Shown: in pieces, positions 9,965 through 19,203 of the stretch
Layout: every line of letters starts with the position of its first letter
Numbering within the stretch: the stretch's first letter is position 1
From: an uncultured Clostridia bacterium
Lineage (GTDB): Bacteria > Bacillota > Clostridia > TANB77 > CAG-508
Length of the DNA: 64,000 nt
NCBI GenBank assembly: GCA_934130285.1
Contig: CAKOXT010000005.1
Location: forward strand, 62,001 to 126,000
Direction: 5' to 3'
The notes under the pieces: model-generated
Told to the model about the DNA's origin: nothing
Seen by the model: only the letters and a program-made list of their open reading frames with translations
The model's database searches: none
Program-made: the position numbers and the translations under genes

Positions 9965-11734
9965 ATGAAAGCAAACGAATACAGAACACATAATTGTAAT
10001 GAATTAAGACTAGCAGACGTAGGAAAAGAAGTAAGACTTGCTGGTTGGGTACAAAAAATTAGAAATTTAGGAAAAATGACATTCATCGATTTAAGAGATG
10101 AATTTGGAATTACACAAATAATAATATCAGATGACGAAAAATTGCAAGAACAATTAGCTGATATAAAAACAGAATGTTCAATTTCAGTAACAGGAGAAGT
10201 TGCAGAAAGATCAAATAAAAACACTGAAATTGATACAGGTGACATAGAAATAATTGCAAAAGAGATAAGAATCCTTGGAAAATGTAGAGCAGTATTACCA
10301 TTTGAAATAAATCAAAAAGATGCTCAAGATGTTAGAGAAGATTTAAGATTAGAATATAGATTTTTAGATTTAAGAAACGACAGAATCCATAAAAATATTT
10401 TATTAAGATCAAGAATAATGAAAACAATGAGAGACGAAATGGATAGACTTGGATTTACAGAAATTCAAACTCCAATATTAGCAAACTCATCACCAGAAGG
10501 TGCTAGAGACTTCCTAGTTCCAAGTAGACTACATCCAGGAGAATTCTATGCTTTACCACAAGCACCTCAACAGTTTAAACAATTATTAATGATTTCTGGA
10601 TTTAATAAATATTATCAAATAGCACCATGCTTTAGAGATGAAGATCCTAGAGCAGATAGATCACCAGGAGAATTCTATCAATTAGATTTTGAAATGAGCT
10701 ATGCTACACAAGAGGATGTATTTGAAGTTGGTGAAGAAGTTATACCAAACGTATTTAAAAAGAATAGTGATTGGAAAATAACAGAAGCACCATTTGTTAG
10801 AATTCCTTATAAAGAAGCAATGGAAAAATACGGTTCAGATAAACCAGATTTAAGAAACCCATTAATAATAGTTGATGTAACCAAAGTATTTGAAAATACA
10901 GAATTTAATGCATTCAAAGGTAAAACAATAAAAGCAATTGTGACACATAATATGCAAGAAAAACCAAGAAAATTCTTTGATCAAATGTCAGAATATGCAG
11001 TTTCAGAATTAGATGCAAAAGGATTAGCTTGGACAAAAGTTGATGAAAACGGAGAATTAGCAGGTGGAATTGCTAAATTCATAACACCAGAAAATAAAAA
11101 AGCATTAGAAGAAATTGGTGAAATCACAAAAGGTGATGCAATTTTCTTCATAGCTGATGAATTTGAAAAAGCTCAAAAAATAGCTGGTGGAGTAAGAATT
11201 GAATTAGGAAAAAGACTAGACTTAATTGAAAAAAATATATATAAATTCTGTTGGATAGTTGACTTCCCAATGTATGAATTGTCAGATGAAGGAACAATTG
11301 ATTTCAATCACAATCCATTTTCAATGCCACAAGGTGGAATGGATAGCTTAGAAAATAAAGATCCATTAGATATATATGCATATCAATATGACTTAGTATG
11401 TAATGGATATGAAATCGCATCAGGAGCTGTAAGAAACCATGACCAAGAAATTATGATAAAAGCATTCGAAATAGCTGGATACACTGAAGAAGATGTAAAA
11501 GGAAAATTTGGAGCATTGTACAATGCATTTAGTTATGGAACACCACCACATGCTGGAGCAGCACCTGGAGTTGATAGAATAGTAATGCTTTTAGCACAAG
11601 AAGATAATATCAGACAAGTAATAGCATTCCCTAAAAACAAAAAAGCAAGAGACGTCTTAATGAGAGCTCCATCAAAAGTATCACCAGAGCAACTAAAAGA
11701 TGTACACATAAAATTAGATTTAGACGAAGAATAA
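9965..11734 (+). CDS. aspS: Aspartyl-tRNA synthetase
   Basis: Class IIb synthetase, 589 residues, the bacterial type with a GAD insertion. The OB-fold anticodon domain is at about 15-110 (GWVQKIRNLGKMTFIDLRD). Class II motif 2 is FRDEDPRADRSPGEFYQLDFE, motif 3 is GVDRIVMLL, and FLVPSR with PQAPQQFKQ marks the catalytic core. Start ATG 9965 follows AAGAGGAA. No T-box leader is visible in the 90 nt upstream. A discriminating or non-discriminating type cannot be assigned here. Confidence 0.97.
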   Translation: MKANEYRTHNCNELRLADVGKEVRLAGWVQKIRNLGKMTFIDLRDEFGITQIIISDDEKLQEQLADIKTECSISVTGEVAERSNKNTEIDTGDIEIIAKEIRILGKCRAVLPFEINQKDAQDVREDLRLEYRFLDLRNDRIHKNILLRSRIMKTMRDEMDRLGFTEIQTPILANSSPEGARDFLVPSRLHPGEFYALPQAPQQFKQLLMISGFNKYYQIAPCFRDEDPRADRSPGEFYQLDFEMSYATQEDVFEVGEEVIPNVFKKNSDWKITEAPFVRIPYKEAMEKYGSDKPDLRNPLIIVDVTKVFENTEFNAFKGKTIKAIVTHNMQEKPRKFFDQMSEYAVSELDAKGLAWTKVDENGELAGGIAKFITPENKKALEEIGEITKGDAIFFIADEFEKAQKIAGGVRIELGKRLDLIEKNIYKFCWIVDFPMYELSDEGTIDFNHNPFSMPQGGMDSLENKDPLDIYAYQYDLVCNGYEIASGAVRNHDQEIMIKAFEIAGYTEEDVKGKFGALYNAFSYGTPPHAGAAPGVDRIVMLLAQEDNIRQVIAFPKNKKARDVLMRAPSKVSPEQLKDVHIKLDLDEE

Positions 11735-11739
11735 ATTTA

Positions 11740-11768
11740 TTGACAACGATTTATAAACAATATATACT
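11740..11768 (+). promoter_or_regulatory. Sigma-A promoter of the NlpC/P60 gene
   Basis: TTGACA (11740-11745), 17 nt, TATACT (11763-11768); near consensus. The start codon is about 40 nt downstream. Confidence 0.75.
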
Positions 11769-11807
11769 ATAATCGAAAAAATTATGTAAGAAAGAGGTCT
11801 TTTTTTA

Positions 11808-13106
11808 ATGAATAAACTAAAAAAAGTAGCAATAGCTTTAGCTGTAATTTTATTCATAATAAGTAATATTAAATATACTTTTGGAGTTACAGGAAAAATT
11901 ACTGCAGAAACAATTAGAGTACGTGCAGAAGCAAGTACAGATTCAAAAATAGTTGTTATTGGAAATGCAGGAGAGAAAGCAGAAATACTAGGATTAGAAG
12001 GAGACTGGTATAAAGTAAGATTTAAAGAAAAAGAAGGTTACATATATAAAGATTATTTAGAACCAGAGGGAACGGTAGACAATACAACTACTACAAATAC
12101 AACAACAGAAAATAATAATCAAACAACAGAAAATACACCTTCTACAGATACAACTAATACAGCACAACCAAATACAGATTCTGAAAAAACAATGGAATTA
12201 GGCAATGTAATAAATAGTGAGACACAAGCATATTTACTTCCAAATTTCACATCAACAAAAGTTTTAAAATTAGCCAAAGATAAAGAAGTAAAAGTTAATA
12301 CAACAATGGCAAATTGGGCTAAAATAGAAGCTGACGGAGTAGATGCATGGGTACCAAAAGTATTCTTAATGAAAGAAGTCGAAGACACAAAGCCAGAGCA
12401 AACTGAAGAGCAACCAGAGGAAACAACAACAGAAACTCAACCAGAAGAAACAACTACAACTTTAAATAAAGCTGCATACATTTCTTCAAATGCTTCAGCA
12501 AACTTGCGTTCAGGACCAAGTACTTCAACAACATCATTAGGAAAATTACCTAAAAATACAAAGATAACTATAATTGCTGAAGAAGGCGATTGGTATAAAG
12601 TAAGTTATGATGGAAAAGAAGGTTATATATCAAAAACATTAGTTACAGAAGGTGAACCACCAGCAAGTGCAACATCATCAAGAAGCCAAGAAGAACCAAG
12701 AACAAATGCTACAGCCACATCAAGTACTACATCATCAGTTTCTGGTAGTAATGTAGTTCAAGTTGCAGAAAACTACTATGGAAGTAGATATGTTTCTGGA
12801 GGCAGCTCACCATCAGGGTTTGACTGCTCAGGGTTTACACAATATGTATATGGAAAATGTGGAAAAACAATTTCAAGAACATCATACACACAAGCCAATG
12901 AAGGAACAGCAGTAAGTAAATCAGAACTTCAACCAGGTGATTTACTATTATTCCATTACTATGGAAGTTCATCAATCGGACATGTTGGAATTTATGTAGG
13001 AGATGGAAAGTTTATACATGCCGCAAACTCAAATAGAGGCGTAGTATATGATTCAATAACATCAGGATATTATGCTGATAATTATGCAGGCGCAAGACGT
13101 TTATAA
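11808..13106 (+). CDS. Secreted SH3b / NlpC-P60 peptidoglycan hydrolase
   Basis: 432 residues. The signal peptide covers about residues 1-25. Three bacterial SH3 domains follow, at about 27-85, 128-188 and 222-282, separated by Thr/Glu/Pro-rich linkers; each carries a WYKV- or WAKI-type strand. The C-terminal NlpC/P60 domain (about 318-432) has the catalytic Cys in FDCSGF and His in GHVGIYVG, then FIHAAN. Such enzymes cut the D-Glu-diamino acid bond in peptidoglycan. It has a strong promoter of its own; comEC follows within 10 nt. Confidence 0.93.
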   Translation: MNKLKKVAIALAVILFIISNIKYTFGVTGKITAETIRVRAEASTDSKIVVIGNAGEKAEILGLEGDWYKVRFKEKEGYIYKDYLEPEGTVDNTTTTNTTTENNNQTTENTPSTDTTNTAQPNTDSEKTMELGNVINSETQAYLLPNFTSTKVLKLAKDKEVKVNTTMANWAKIEADGVDAWVPKVFLMKEVEDTKPEQTEEQPEETTTETQPEETTTTLNKAAYISSNASANLRSGPSTSTTSLGKLPKNTKITIIAEEGDWYKVSYDGKEGYISKTLVTEGEPPASATSSRSQEEPRTNATATSSTTSSVSGSNVVQVAENYYGSRYVSGGSSPSGFDCSGFTQYVYGKCGKTISRTSYTQANEGTAVSKSELQPGDLLLFHYYGSSSIGHVGIYVGDGKFIHAANSNRGVVYDSITSGYYADNYAGARRL

Positions 13107-13112
13107 TATGAG

Positions 13113-15412
13113 GTGAATAAAATAAATATAATACTAGTATTAAACATTGGATATATACTAGGAATATTAATAGGGCTATACATACAAAAAGGTATAGTCC
13201 TATTTTTATGTGTAGAAATATTAATATACTTGGTATCCATACAAATAAGAAAGACACGAAAATATATAAAATTAATAATTTCAATTCAAACAGCAATAAT
13301 TTTTTTCATAATCCAAATTACAGGAATAATAGTAATACAAAATAAAGAAAACAAATTCAATTATACATATACTAATCACAGTAGCATACAAGTAGTTGCG
13401 ATAGTGGAAAGTAAGGGATTAGAAAAAGAATATGGAACAGAATATATTATAAAAATAAAAGAAAATAATACCAAACTAAAAATGAGAACGAATCAAACTA
13501 ATCTAACTGTAGGAGATATAATAAAAGTTGATGGAGAATATGAGGTAAGTTCATCATATAAAAATGAAGGCGTGTTCAATTATCAAAATTATTTAAAAAA
13601 GGAAAACATATATGGATCGATTCAAGCATTAAATATAGTGAAAATAAGCAACAAAAAAAGCATAAAGACATTAATAAAAAATATATCAGATAGCTTAAAA
13701 AATAAATTTAGAAAAAATTTTACCAAACAAACAGCAGAATATTTTAACGCAATAATATTAGGAGACAAATCAGAGTTAGATAAACAAATAAAAGAAAATT
13801 TTCAAATGGGTGGAATATCGCACTTGCTTGCAATATCAGGAATGCACATAAATTTCATAGTAATACTAGTAACATTTTCAATAGAAAAAATAACAAAAGA
13901 TAATAGATTGAAAAAGAAATTGACTATATTAATTCTAATATTATATGCAACAATAATAGATTTTTCACCATCAGCAATAAGAGCAATTATAATGGCAAAT
14001 ATGCATATACTTTCAATTTTGCTATTAAGATCAGACAGCTTTCCTGTAAACATATCTTTATCAAGTTTAATTCTCTTAATAAAAAATCCATATTACATAA
14101 TAGATTCAGGATTCTTATTATCATTCGTAGCTACAATAAGTATTGTATGTATCTTCAAAAAAATTACGATTAAGACTTTTAAAAATAAATTAGTTCAGAA
14201 ATTATATGAAAGTATAATGTTATCCATTTCAGCAAATATTTTAATTCTTCCAATAATAATAAATCTATTCAAGAAAATATCATTATCAACAATATTAATA
14301 GGAATAATAGTATCACCGTTTATTTTTATAATAGATGGAATAGGACTTATATCATTATTTTTACCAAGTTTTATTCTTAAAATAATACAACCAGTCATAG
14401 AAGTTTTTATATCAGTATTTGATTTTATTTCATCAATTCATTTCCTTACAATATACATAAAAACACTAACAATATTTCAAATTCTTTTATATTATTCTGT
14501 AGTGTTTAAATATCTCATAAAACCTAAAAGAAATATTCTAAAGAAAATAATCAATGTTTTAATAATATCAACACTAGTGTTAGACATAACAATTAATCTT
14601 TATAAAAACATAAATCAAAATTTGGAAATATACATGATAGATGTAGGACAAGGAGATAGTACATTGATAAAAACACCCAGAGGTAGAACTATACTAGTAG
14701 ATGGAGGAGGAAGCGAAAATTACAATGTTGGAGAAAATGTATTAATACCATATTTACTAAATAAAAAGATAAATAAAATAGATTATTTAATGATATCACA
14801 TTTTGACACAGATCATGTACGGACGGACTTTTAACAGTAATAGAAAAATTAAAAGTGAAGAATATAATTATTTCAAAACAAGGAGAAATTTCAGAAAATT
14901 ATAAAAAGTTTGAAGAATTATTAAAAAAGAAAAAGACTAAATTAATAATAGTAAATAAAGGAGATCATTTGCAAATAGAAAAAGATGTTTACATAGATAT
15001 CATATGGCCAGATAATTCAAACTTTATTAAAGAAAATATTTTAAATAATAATTCTATAGTATGTAAGATTAACTATAAAAATTTTTCAATGCTCTTTACA
15101 GGAGATATCGAAGAAATTGCAGAAAATGAAATACTGAAAGAAAATACTCCTCAAAAATTAAAAGCAGATATTTTAAAAGTAGGACATCATGGTTCAAAAA
15201 GTTCCAGCACAAAAGATTTTATAGAAGCGGTAAGCCCTAAAATAGCAGTAATTGGAGTAGGATTAAATAATAACTTTGGACATCCCAATAAAGGTGTTTT
15301 AGAAAGATTGGAAAAGATAAATTGTAAAATATATAGAACAGATATAATGGGAGAAATACATTGCAACATAGATAAAAAAGGAAATATATCAAAGATTGAT
15401 AAAAATATATAA
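13113..15412 (+). CDS. comEC: ComEC/Rec2 DNA-uptake channel, reading frame interrupted at 14820 and 14824
   Basis: Inner-membrane channel for natural transformation. The first frame (13113-14834) holds membrane helices, the Competence domain (GISHLLAISGMHINF) and the start of the metallo-beta-lactamase domain (DVGQGDSTLI, then SHFDTDHV). It then stops. The second frame (up to 15412) continues from LLTVIEKLKVKNIIISKQ to GHHGSKSS and the C-terminus. Skipping C14820 and C14824, each the first base of a CGG codon, restores HFDTDHVGGLLTV, the family's metal-binding consensus. The two parts together have normal ComEC length. The start is uncertain: GTG 13113 lacks an upstream ribosome site, while AGGTGA (13111-13116) would fit an AUA start at 13122. 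Shown as one interrupted gene. Confidence 0.88.
14820..14827 (+). other. Double +1 frameshift site CGGA-CGGA in comEC
   Basis: Codons run GTA CGG ACG GAC TTT TAA in the first frame. Dropping C14820 gives GGA, the next codon is then CGG (14824-14826), and dropping C14824 gives GGA CTT TTA. The result is His-Val-Gly-Gly-Leu-Leu, the expected ComEC sequence. Either two +1 shifts (or two CGGA quadruplet reads) occur, or two C insertions exist in the sequence. Confidence 0.85.
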
Positions 15413-15503
15413 AAGTCAAAAACAATAAATAATTTTTTATAATATGCAACATTTAGCTATTTTAAATTGTAATATAATTAGAAGTGATAAAGAGGAGGAA
15501 TAG

Positions 15504-16047
15504 ATGAATAATGATAAGAAATTATACAAAGCTTTTTTAAAACGGAGATATGAAATCACTAGAATTTATAATTGATAAATATATGGAAACACTAATTTAT
15601 TTTATAAATAAATTTGTTAGGAACATTAACGTGGCGGAAGATTTAGCCCAAGATGTGTTCGTGTATATTATGATTAATCAAAAAGACTATGATTTTAAAT
15701 ATTCATTAAAAACATATTTGTACACTATAGGAAAATGCAGAGCTCTAAACTATTTGAAAAAAGAAGAAAAGATTACCAGTTTGAATGAAAATATACCAAT
15801 CGATGAAAATGAAATCGAAGAAATAATATTTAGAAAAGAAAAAAATAAAAATTTAAGAAAAGCAATAAATAAATTAGGCAATGAGCAAAGCAAAGCAATT
15901 TTTTTGGTTGATATAGAAGGCTTAACGTATAAAGAAGCATGTAGAGTACTTGACACTAATATGTCAAATTTAAAGAGTTTAATACATAGAGGAAGAAAAA
16001 AGTTAAAGGAAATATTACAAAAGGAGGGAGAAAAATATGATAGATAA
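15504..16047 (+). CDS. ECF-type RNA polymerase sigma factor, frame interrupted at CGG 15543
   Basis: ATG 15504 follows a perfect GAGGAGGAA site. It encodes MNNDKKLYKAFLK and then meets CGG at 15543, after which this frame stops at 15573. Skipping C15543 gives ...FLKGDMKSLEFIIDKYM and joins the long frame to 16047. The joined N-terminus is the standard start of an ECF sigma factor (LxxGD...F..). Region 2 follows (AEDLAQDVFVYIM), then region 4 (LGNEQSKAIFLVDIEGLTYKEACRVLD, LIHRGRKKLKEIL). Without the shift a shorter protein could start at ATG 15550, but only GGAG 2 nt away would support it. The gene overlaps its downstream partner by 11 nt. Confidence 0.85.
15543..15546 (+). other. +1 frameshift site CGGA in the ECF sigma gene
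   Basis: AAA CGG AGA in the first frame; skipping C15543 gives AAA GGA GAT ATG (Lys-Gly-Asp-Met), matching the conserved GD of ECF region 1.2/2. Same tetranucleotide as at 14820, 14824 and 59415. Confidence 0.85.
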
Positions 16048-16996
16048 GGAATATTTTAAACAAAGAGTCTTGCAAAAGTATGAAGAGAATATGAATAATA
16101 TCAAGAATGATTTTTATGATACTAATTATTATATAACAAAACAAAATAATAAGAGATTGATCAACAAAATAACTATTAGTAATATAATTCCGATAGTAGT
16201 TACAATTAGCACAGTATATGCTGGAATTACAAGTGTTAAATATATTCAACAAAAAGATAAAACTAATTTTGAAGATAATATTGGTTATGATTATTCTCAG
16301 GATATGAACTACAAAGATAAAATCTATTATAAAATTATAAATTCCTATAATGATTATGAAAAGTCAAAGAAAAAATGGAATAATTTAGTACCTATAACAG
16401 AACAAGAGTTTGAAGAGTATGCCGTGTTAGTAATTGCTGTTGAAAATACATCTTTAATGGGAATAAACGTGTCAGATATAACAAACGATGAAAATAGCCT
16501 TTATATTGAATTATATCAGTCAGATAAAGATACCAATATTGATAAAAATATCATATCAGTTAAAATTTCTAAATCTCAAATTCGAGATGATATTAAGTTC
16601 AAAATAACTGGCGAACAACCACACAGTGATAAATTTATGGCAATAACAGAAATACCTAAAAATTATTCAAAAGAGCAAGCAGTAAAAGATGGATGCTTCG
16701 TTGTAGAAAATACAGAAGTATTATCAGCTGACAAAAACGAATTACGCAATTTTGCTCAAAACAAAACGGAAGGATTTATAAGAGTTGCTGAATTTGGATA
16801 TAAGAACGAAGTTGCAGATATAGAATATAAAAATGACACATATTATATTAATATATTAGATTTAAGTACTGGAAAAATTACATACAAAATAGCTAAAGAA
16901 CTTATAGTAATGAGACCTAAAGAATTAGACTATTATTTTGTGATTTCAAGAGACGCATACAATATGGAATATTATAATTGCGCTATCAAATATTAA
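16037..16996 (+). CDS. Membrane-anchored partner (probable anti-sigma factor) of the ECF sigma factor
   Basis: 319 residues, starting inside the end of the sigma gene (11-nt overlap), with AAGGAGGG 5' of ATG 16037. Residues 1-40 are cytosolic and charged (YFKQRVLQKYEENMNNIKNDF). One membrane segment lies at about 45-65 (ISNIIPIVVTISTVYAGIT). About 250 extracytoplasmic residues follow. This layout and the translational coupling fit an anti-sigma factor, but no named anti-sigma domain is recognised. Function is inferred from context. Confidence 0.65.
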   Translation: MIDKEYFKQRVLQKYEENMNNIKNDFYDTNYYITKQNNKRLINKITISNIIPIVVTISTVYAGITSVKYIQQKDKTNFEDNIGYDYSQDMNYKDKIYYKIINSYNDYEKSKKKWNNLVPITEQEFEEYAVLVIAVENTSLMGINVSDITNDENSLYIELYQSDKDTNIDKNIISVKISKSQIRDDIKFKITGEQPHSDKFMAITEIPKNYSKEQAVKDGCFVVENTEVLSADKNELRNFAQNKTEGFIRVAEFGYKNEVADIEYKNDTYYINILDLSTGKITYKIAKELIVMRPKELDYYFVISRDAYNMEYYNCAIKY

Positions 16997-17049
16997 TTCT
17001 AAAAATAAGAATAATTTGAACCAATATAGAACGAACGCAAAACACAATT

Positions 17050-17077
17050 TTGAAGAATCAATAAAATGTGATATAAT
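17050..17077 (+). promoter_or_regulatory. Probable promoter of the tandem-receiver gene
   Basis: TTGAAG (17050-17055), 16 nt, TATAAT (17072-17077). About 55 nt precede the start codon. Confidence 0.5.
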
Positions 17078-17131
17078 ACAAAACATAGCAACTTTGAAAC
17101 ACGTCTTTGACGCACGAAGGTGAGGTGCAAT

Positions 17132-17926
17132 ATGAAAATATTAATTGTTGAGGACAACACACAAAAGCTACGGACAGTTCAGAAAATTTTAGAACAGAAT
17201 TTTATTGACTATTACGAAGTAGCTGGATGTGGGAGAGATGCTTATCAAATTGCAAGAGAGCATCAAATTGATCTGATCATTCTTGACTTAGGATTTTGCT
17301 GGTACAAAGAGGATTTTAGCAGAGAAACTTATAATCAAAAGCAAGGCTTTAAATTACTGCGGAGGATAAAAAGAAGGTTATCAGCACTGAAGCAAAAAGA
17401 GCCAGATGTTATAATTTTTTCTGATACAGAAATAACTGAGTCAGAAAAAGAAGGAATCTACGCTGTTTGCCAAACAGGTGATAAGTTATTACAAGCTTTT
17501 GAGGAATGGCTTTTATTAAAAAGACAAGACTTTCCTAAAGTGCTTATAATAGATGATTCACCTAGCAAAATTGCTGCTGCAAGAAAAGTTCTTAAAAAGC
17601 TGAAAATATCAAACATTCAGGAAGCAACATATGCGGAAGAAGCAAGAGAAAAATGTGAATCTAATCATTTTGATATTATCATTCTTGATATGAATTTTCC
17701 AGAGAAGAAGGATGGAGAATTAAACGGTTATTCCGGGGCAAAAATGATAAGCCATATTAAGGCAATATACAAAATGAAAGGAGCAGAAGTTCCAAAGATA
17801 ATTGTTTTTTCAACAATGCCAGCAGAAGAGCTACTTATGAAATACCATGGAAAGTTACCAAAGGAATATGTGGGACAAGTTGTTTTTTCATATGACTTAG
17901 AAGAAAAGTTAAAAATGATCGTGTAA
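17132..17926 (+). CDS. Tandem receiver-domain (CheY-like) protein without output domain
   Basis: 264 residues from ATG 17132, chosen over GTG 17120 because the GAAGGTGAGGTG purine run lies just before it. Two receiver-like halves are visible. The first (about 1-130) has LIVEDN, LIILDLGF and IIFSDTE. The second (about 135-264) has VLIIDDS, IIILDMNFPEKKDGELNGYSG and IIVFSTM. The Asp of LDM or LDL would be the phospho-acceptor. There is no DNA-binding domain, so it may be a phosphorelay or protein-interaction module. Codon use is unlike the neighbours (two CGG Arg codons, CTG, AGG). It has its own promoter and terminator and may be an acquired single-gene unit. Confidence 0.75.
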   Translation: MKILIVEDNTQKLRTVQKILEQNFIDYYEVAGCGRDAYQIAREHQIDLIILDLGFCWYKEDFSRETYNQKQGFKLLRRIKRRLSALKQKEPDVIIFSDTEITESEKEGIYAVCQTGDKLLQAFEEWLLLKRQDFPKVLIIDDSPSKIAAARKVLKKLKISNIQEATYAEEAREKCESNHFDIIILDMNFPEKKDGELNGYSGAKMISHIKAIYKMKGAEVPKIIVFSTMPAEELLMKYHGKLPKEYVGQVVFSYDLEEKLKMIV

Positions 17927-17973
17927 GAAGAAAAGTGAAGTGAACATTAGAGTTTACTTCACTTTCTTCTTTT
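17927..17973 (+). terminator. Rho-independent terminator
   Basis: GAAGAAAAGTGAAGTGAAC from 17927 pairs with GTTTACTTCACTTTCTTC (17952-17969), followed by T-rich sequence. Confidence 0.85.
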
Positions 17974-18074
17974 TCAAGATATTAAATATATTATAAAGAA
18001 AGATTTGATTTATAATGAATAAAAACAAGATAACTACAAATACTACCTAAAAAGAGAGAAAAAGGTGGTATATA

Positions 18075-18650
18075 GTGAAAAAACTGGTTATTTTTATAAT
18101 GATGTTACTAATTTTTTTAGCAAGTTGTGGAATAGGTTACTTTTATTTAAATACAAGAGATGATCAGAAAAAAGAAAGTAAAGCTGATAAAAATATTTTA
18201 ATAGAAAATAATGTTAAAGAAGAATATGTTTCAACAGAAACATCAGAAGAAAAAATATCACCCAATACCGAAATTACTAAAGAGATTTTTTATTCAAAAT
18301 GCGGTCATGAAATTATAGAAATCCAAAATGCTGATACAGAAATGGTTAATTTAACTAAAGAAGAATTTGAGAAAAAATACAAAGATTATCAAATAGAGGA
18401 GTTTTCATCTAAACAAATAAATTTATATACTCAGGTAGCTGGAATATGTCCAGAACATTATTTAGTAGGAGAATCAGAAGGAATAATTAATATATATAAA
18501 ATAAATGAAAAAGGTGAAACAGAATTGTATGAAACAACTAATGTATCATTAGAATATTTACCAGTAGAGGAACAAGAAAAAATAAAAAGTGGAATAGAAG
18601 CCATAGGACAAGAAAACTTAAATCAAATATTAGAAAATTTAGAAAGTTGA
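18075..18650 (+). CDS. BofC C-terminal domain lipoprotein-like protein
   Basis: 191 residues from GTG 18075, 6-7 nt after AAAGGTGG. The hydrophobic start ends in LASCG, a possible lipobox with Cys at about residue 18. After a charged linker (about 30-70) the C-terminal region resembles the BofC C-terminal domain: ICPEHYLVGESEGIINIYKINEKGETELYE, then LPVEEQEKIKSGIEA and LNQILENLE. In Bacillus BofC inhibits the SpoIVB protease in the pro-sigma-K checkpoint. Many clostridial proteins share only this domain, so that role is not assured. Confidence 0.75.
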   Translation: MKKLVIFIMMLLIFLASCGIGYFYLNTRDDQKKESKADKNILIENNVKEEYVSTETSEEKISPNTEITKEIFYSKCGHEIIEIQNADTEMVNLTKEEFEKKYKDYQIEEFSSKQINLYTQVAGICPEHYLVGESEGIINIYKINEKGETELYETTNVSLEYLPVEEQEKIKSGIEAIGQENLNQILENLES

Positions 18651-18720
18651 CAGAGATGATATAATAATAGTGAAGTTCTTTTAAGAAACATCACGTTTCT
18701 ATAATTAGGAGGTTGATAAC

Positions 18721-19074
18721 ATGAGAACTTTAGTTATTGCTCAGGACAAAACTACATTAAAAGCAATAGGCAAGGTTTTGAGAAAGGCAAAAGTAGAGTA
18801 TGTTGTTGGAAGAAAAATCGAAGGAGCAGAAGATATTATAAGAGAAAAAGAAATTTCACTTGTAATAATTAATTCTTTAGCTGACCAAAACAAAAGCAAT
18901 CGAGAGAAGCAAATAAGAAATTTTCTTTATAAGCTAATGTTTGAAGAGCTTTTTCCTCAAATAATTATACTAACGAAAACGCCTTTACCAGAAGAGTATA
19001 TACCTCTTGAAAAATGTAGTTATGTCGAAACTTTTATGCAACTTAAAAGTAAGATAAGTCGCATAAAGCAATAA
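18721..19074 (+). CDS. Small receiver-like protein of unknown function
   Basis: 117 residues; strong GGAGG about 10 nt before ATG 18721. The pattern is alternating beta/alpha: LVIAQDKTTLKAIGKVL, LVIINSLA, and PQIIILTKTPLP. It resembles a degenerate receiver fold in which the usual acidic pair and phospho-acceptor Asp are not in place (IINSLADQ at the expected site). It follows the tandem-receiver gene and the BofC-like gene; a link with the former is only suggested by fold and proximity. Confidence 0.6.
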   Translation: MRTLVIAQDKTTLKAIGKVLRKAKVEYVVGRKIEGAEDIIREKEISLVIINSLADQNKSNREKQIRNFLYKLMFEELFPQIIILTKTPLPEEYIPLEKCSYVETFMQLKSKISRIKQ

Positions 19075-19080
19075 GAAGAT

Positions 19081-19104
19081 AGAGGAGATCTTTTTCCTCT
19101 TTTC
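19081..19104 (+). terminator. Rho-independent terminator
   Basis: AGAGGA (19081-19086) pairs with TCCTCT (19095-19100), followed by TTTT. Weak but correctly placed after the receiver-like gene. Confidence 0.5.
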
Positions 19105-19152
19105 TCACTTTAAATATTACATGAGCAGGGAAATAAGCTCATTTTAAATATA

Positions 19153-19188
19153 AAAATACGTAGCATATTTTAGTGCTACGTATTTTTT
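19153..19188. terminator. Bidirectional terminator between convergent genes
   Basis: AAAATACGTAGCA (19153-19165) and TGCTACGTATTTT (19174-19186), a perfect 13-bp stem with A and T flanks. It serves clpE on the minus strand and the upstream plus-strand unit. Confidence 0.85.
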
Positions 19189-19203
19189 ATAATGAAACAG
19201 TTA

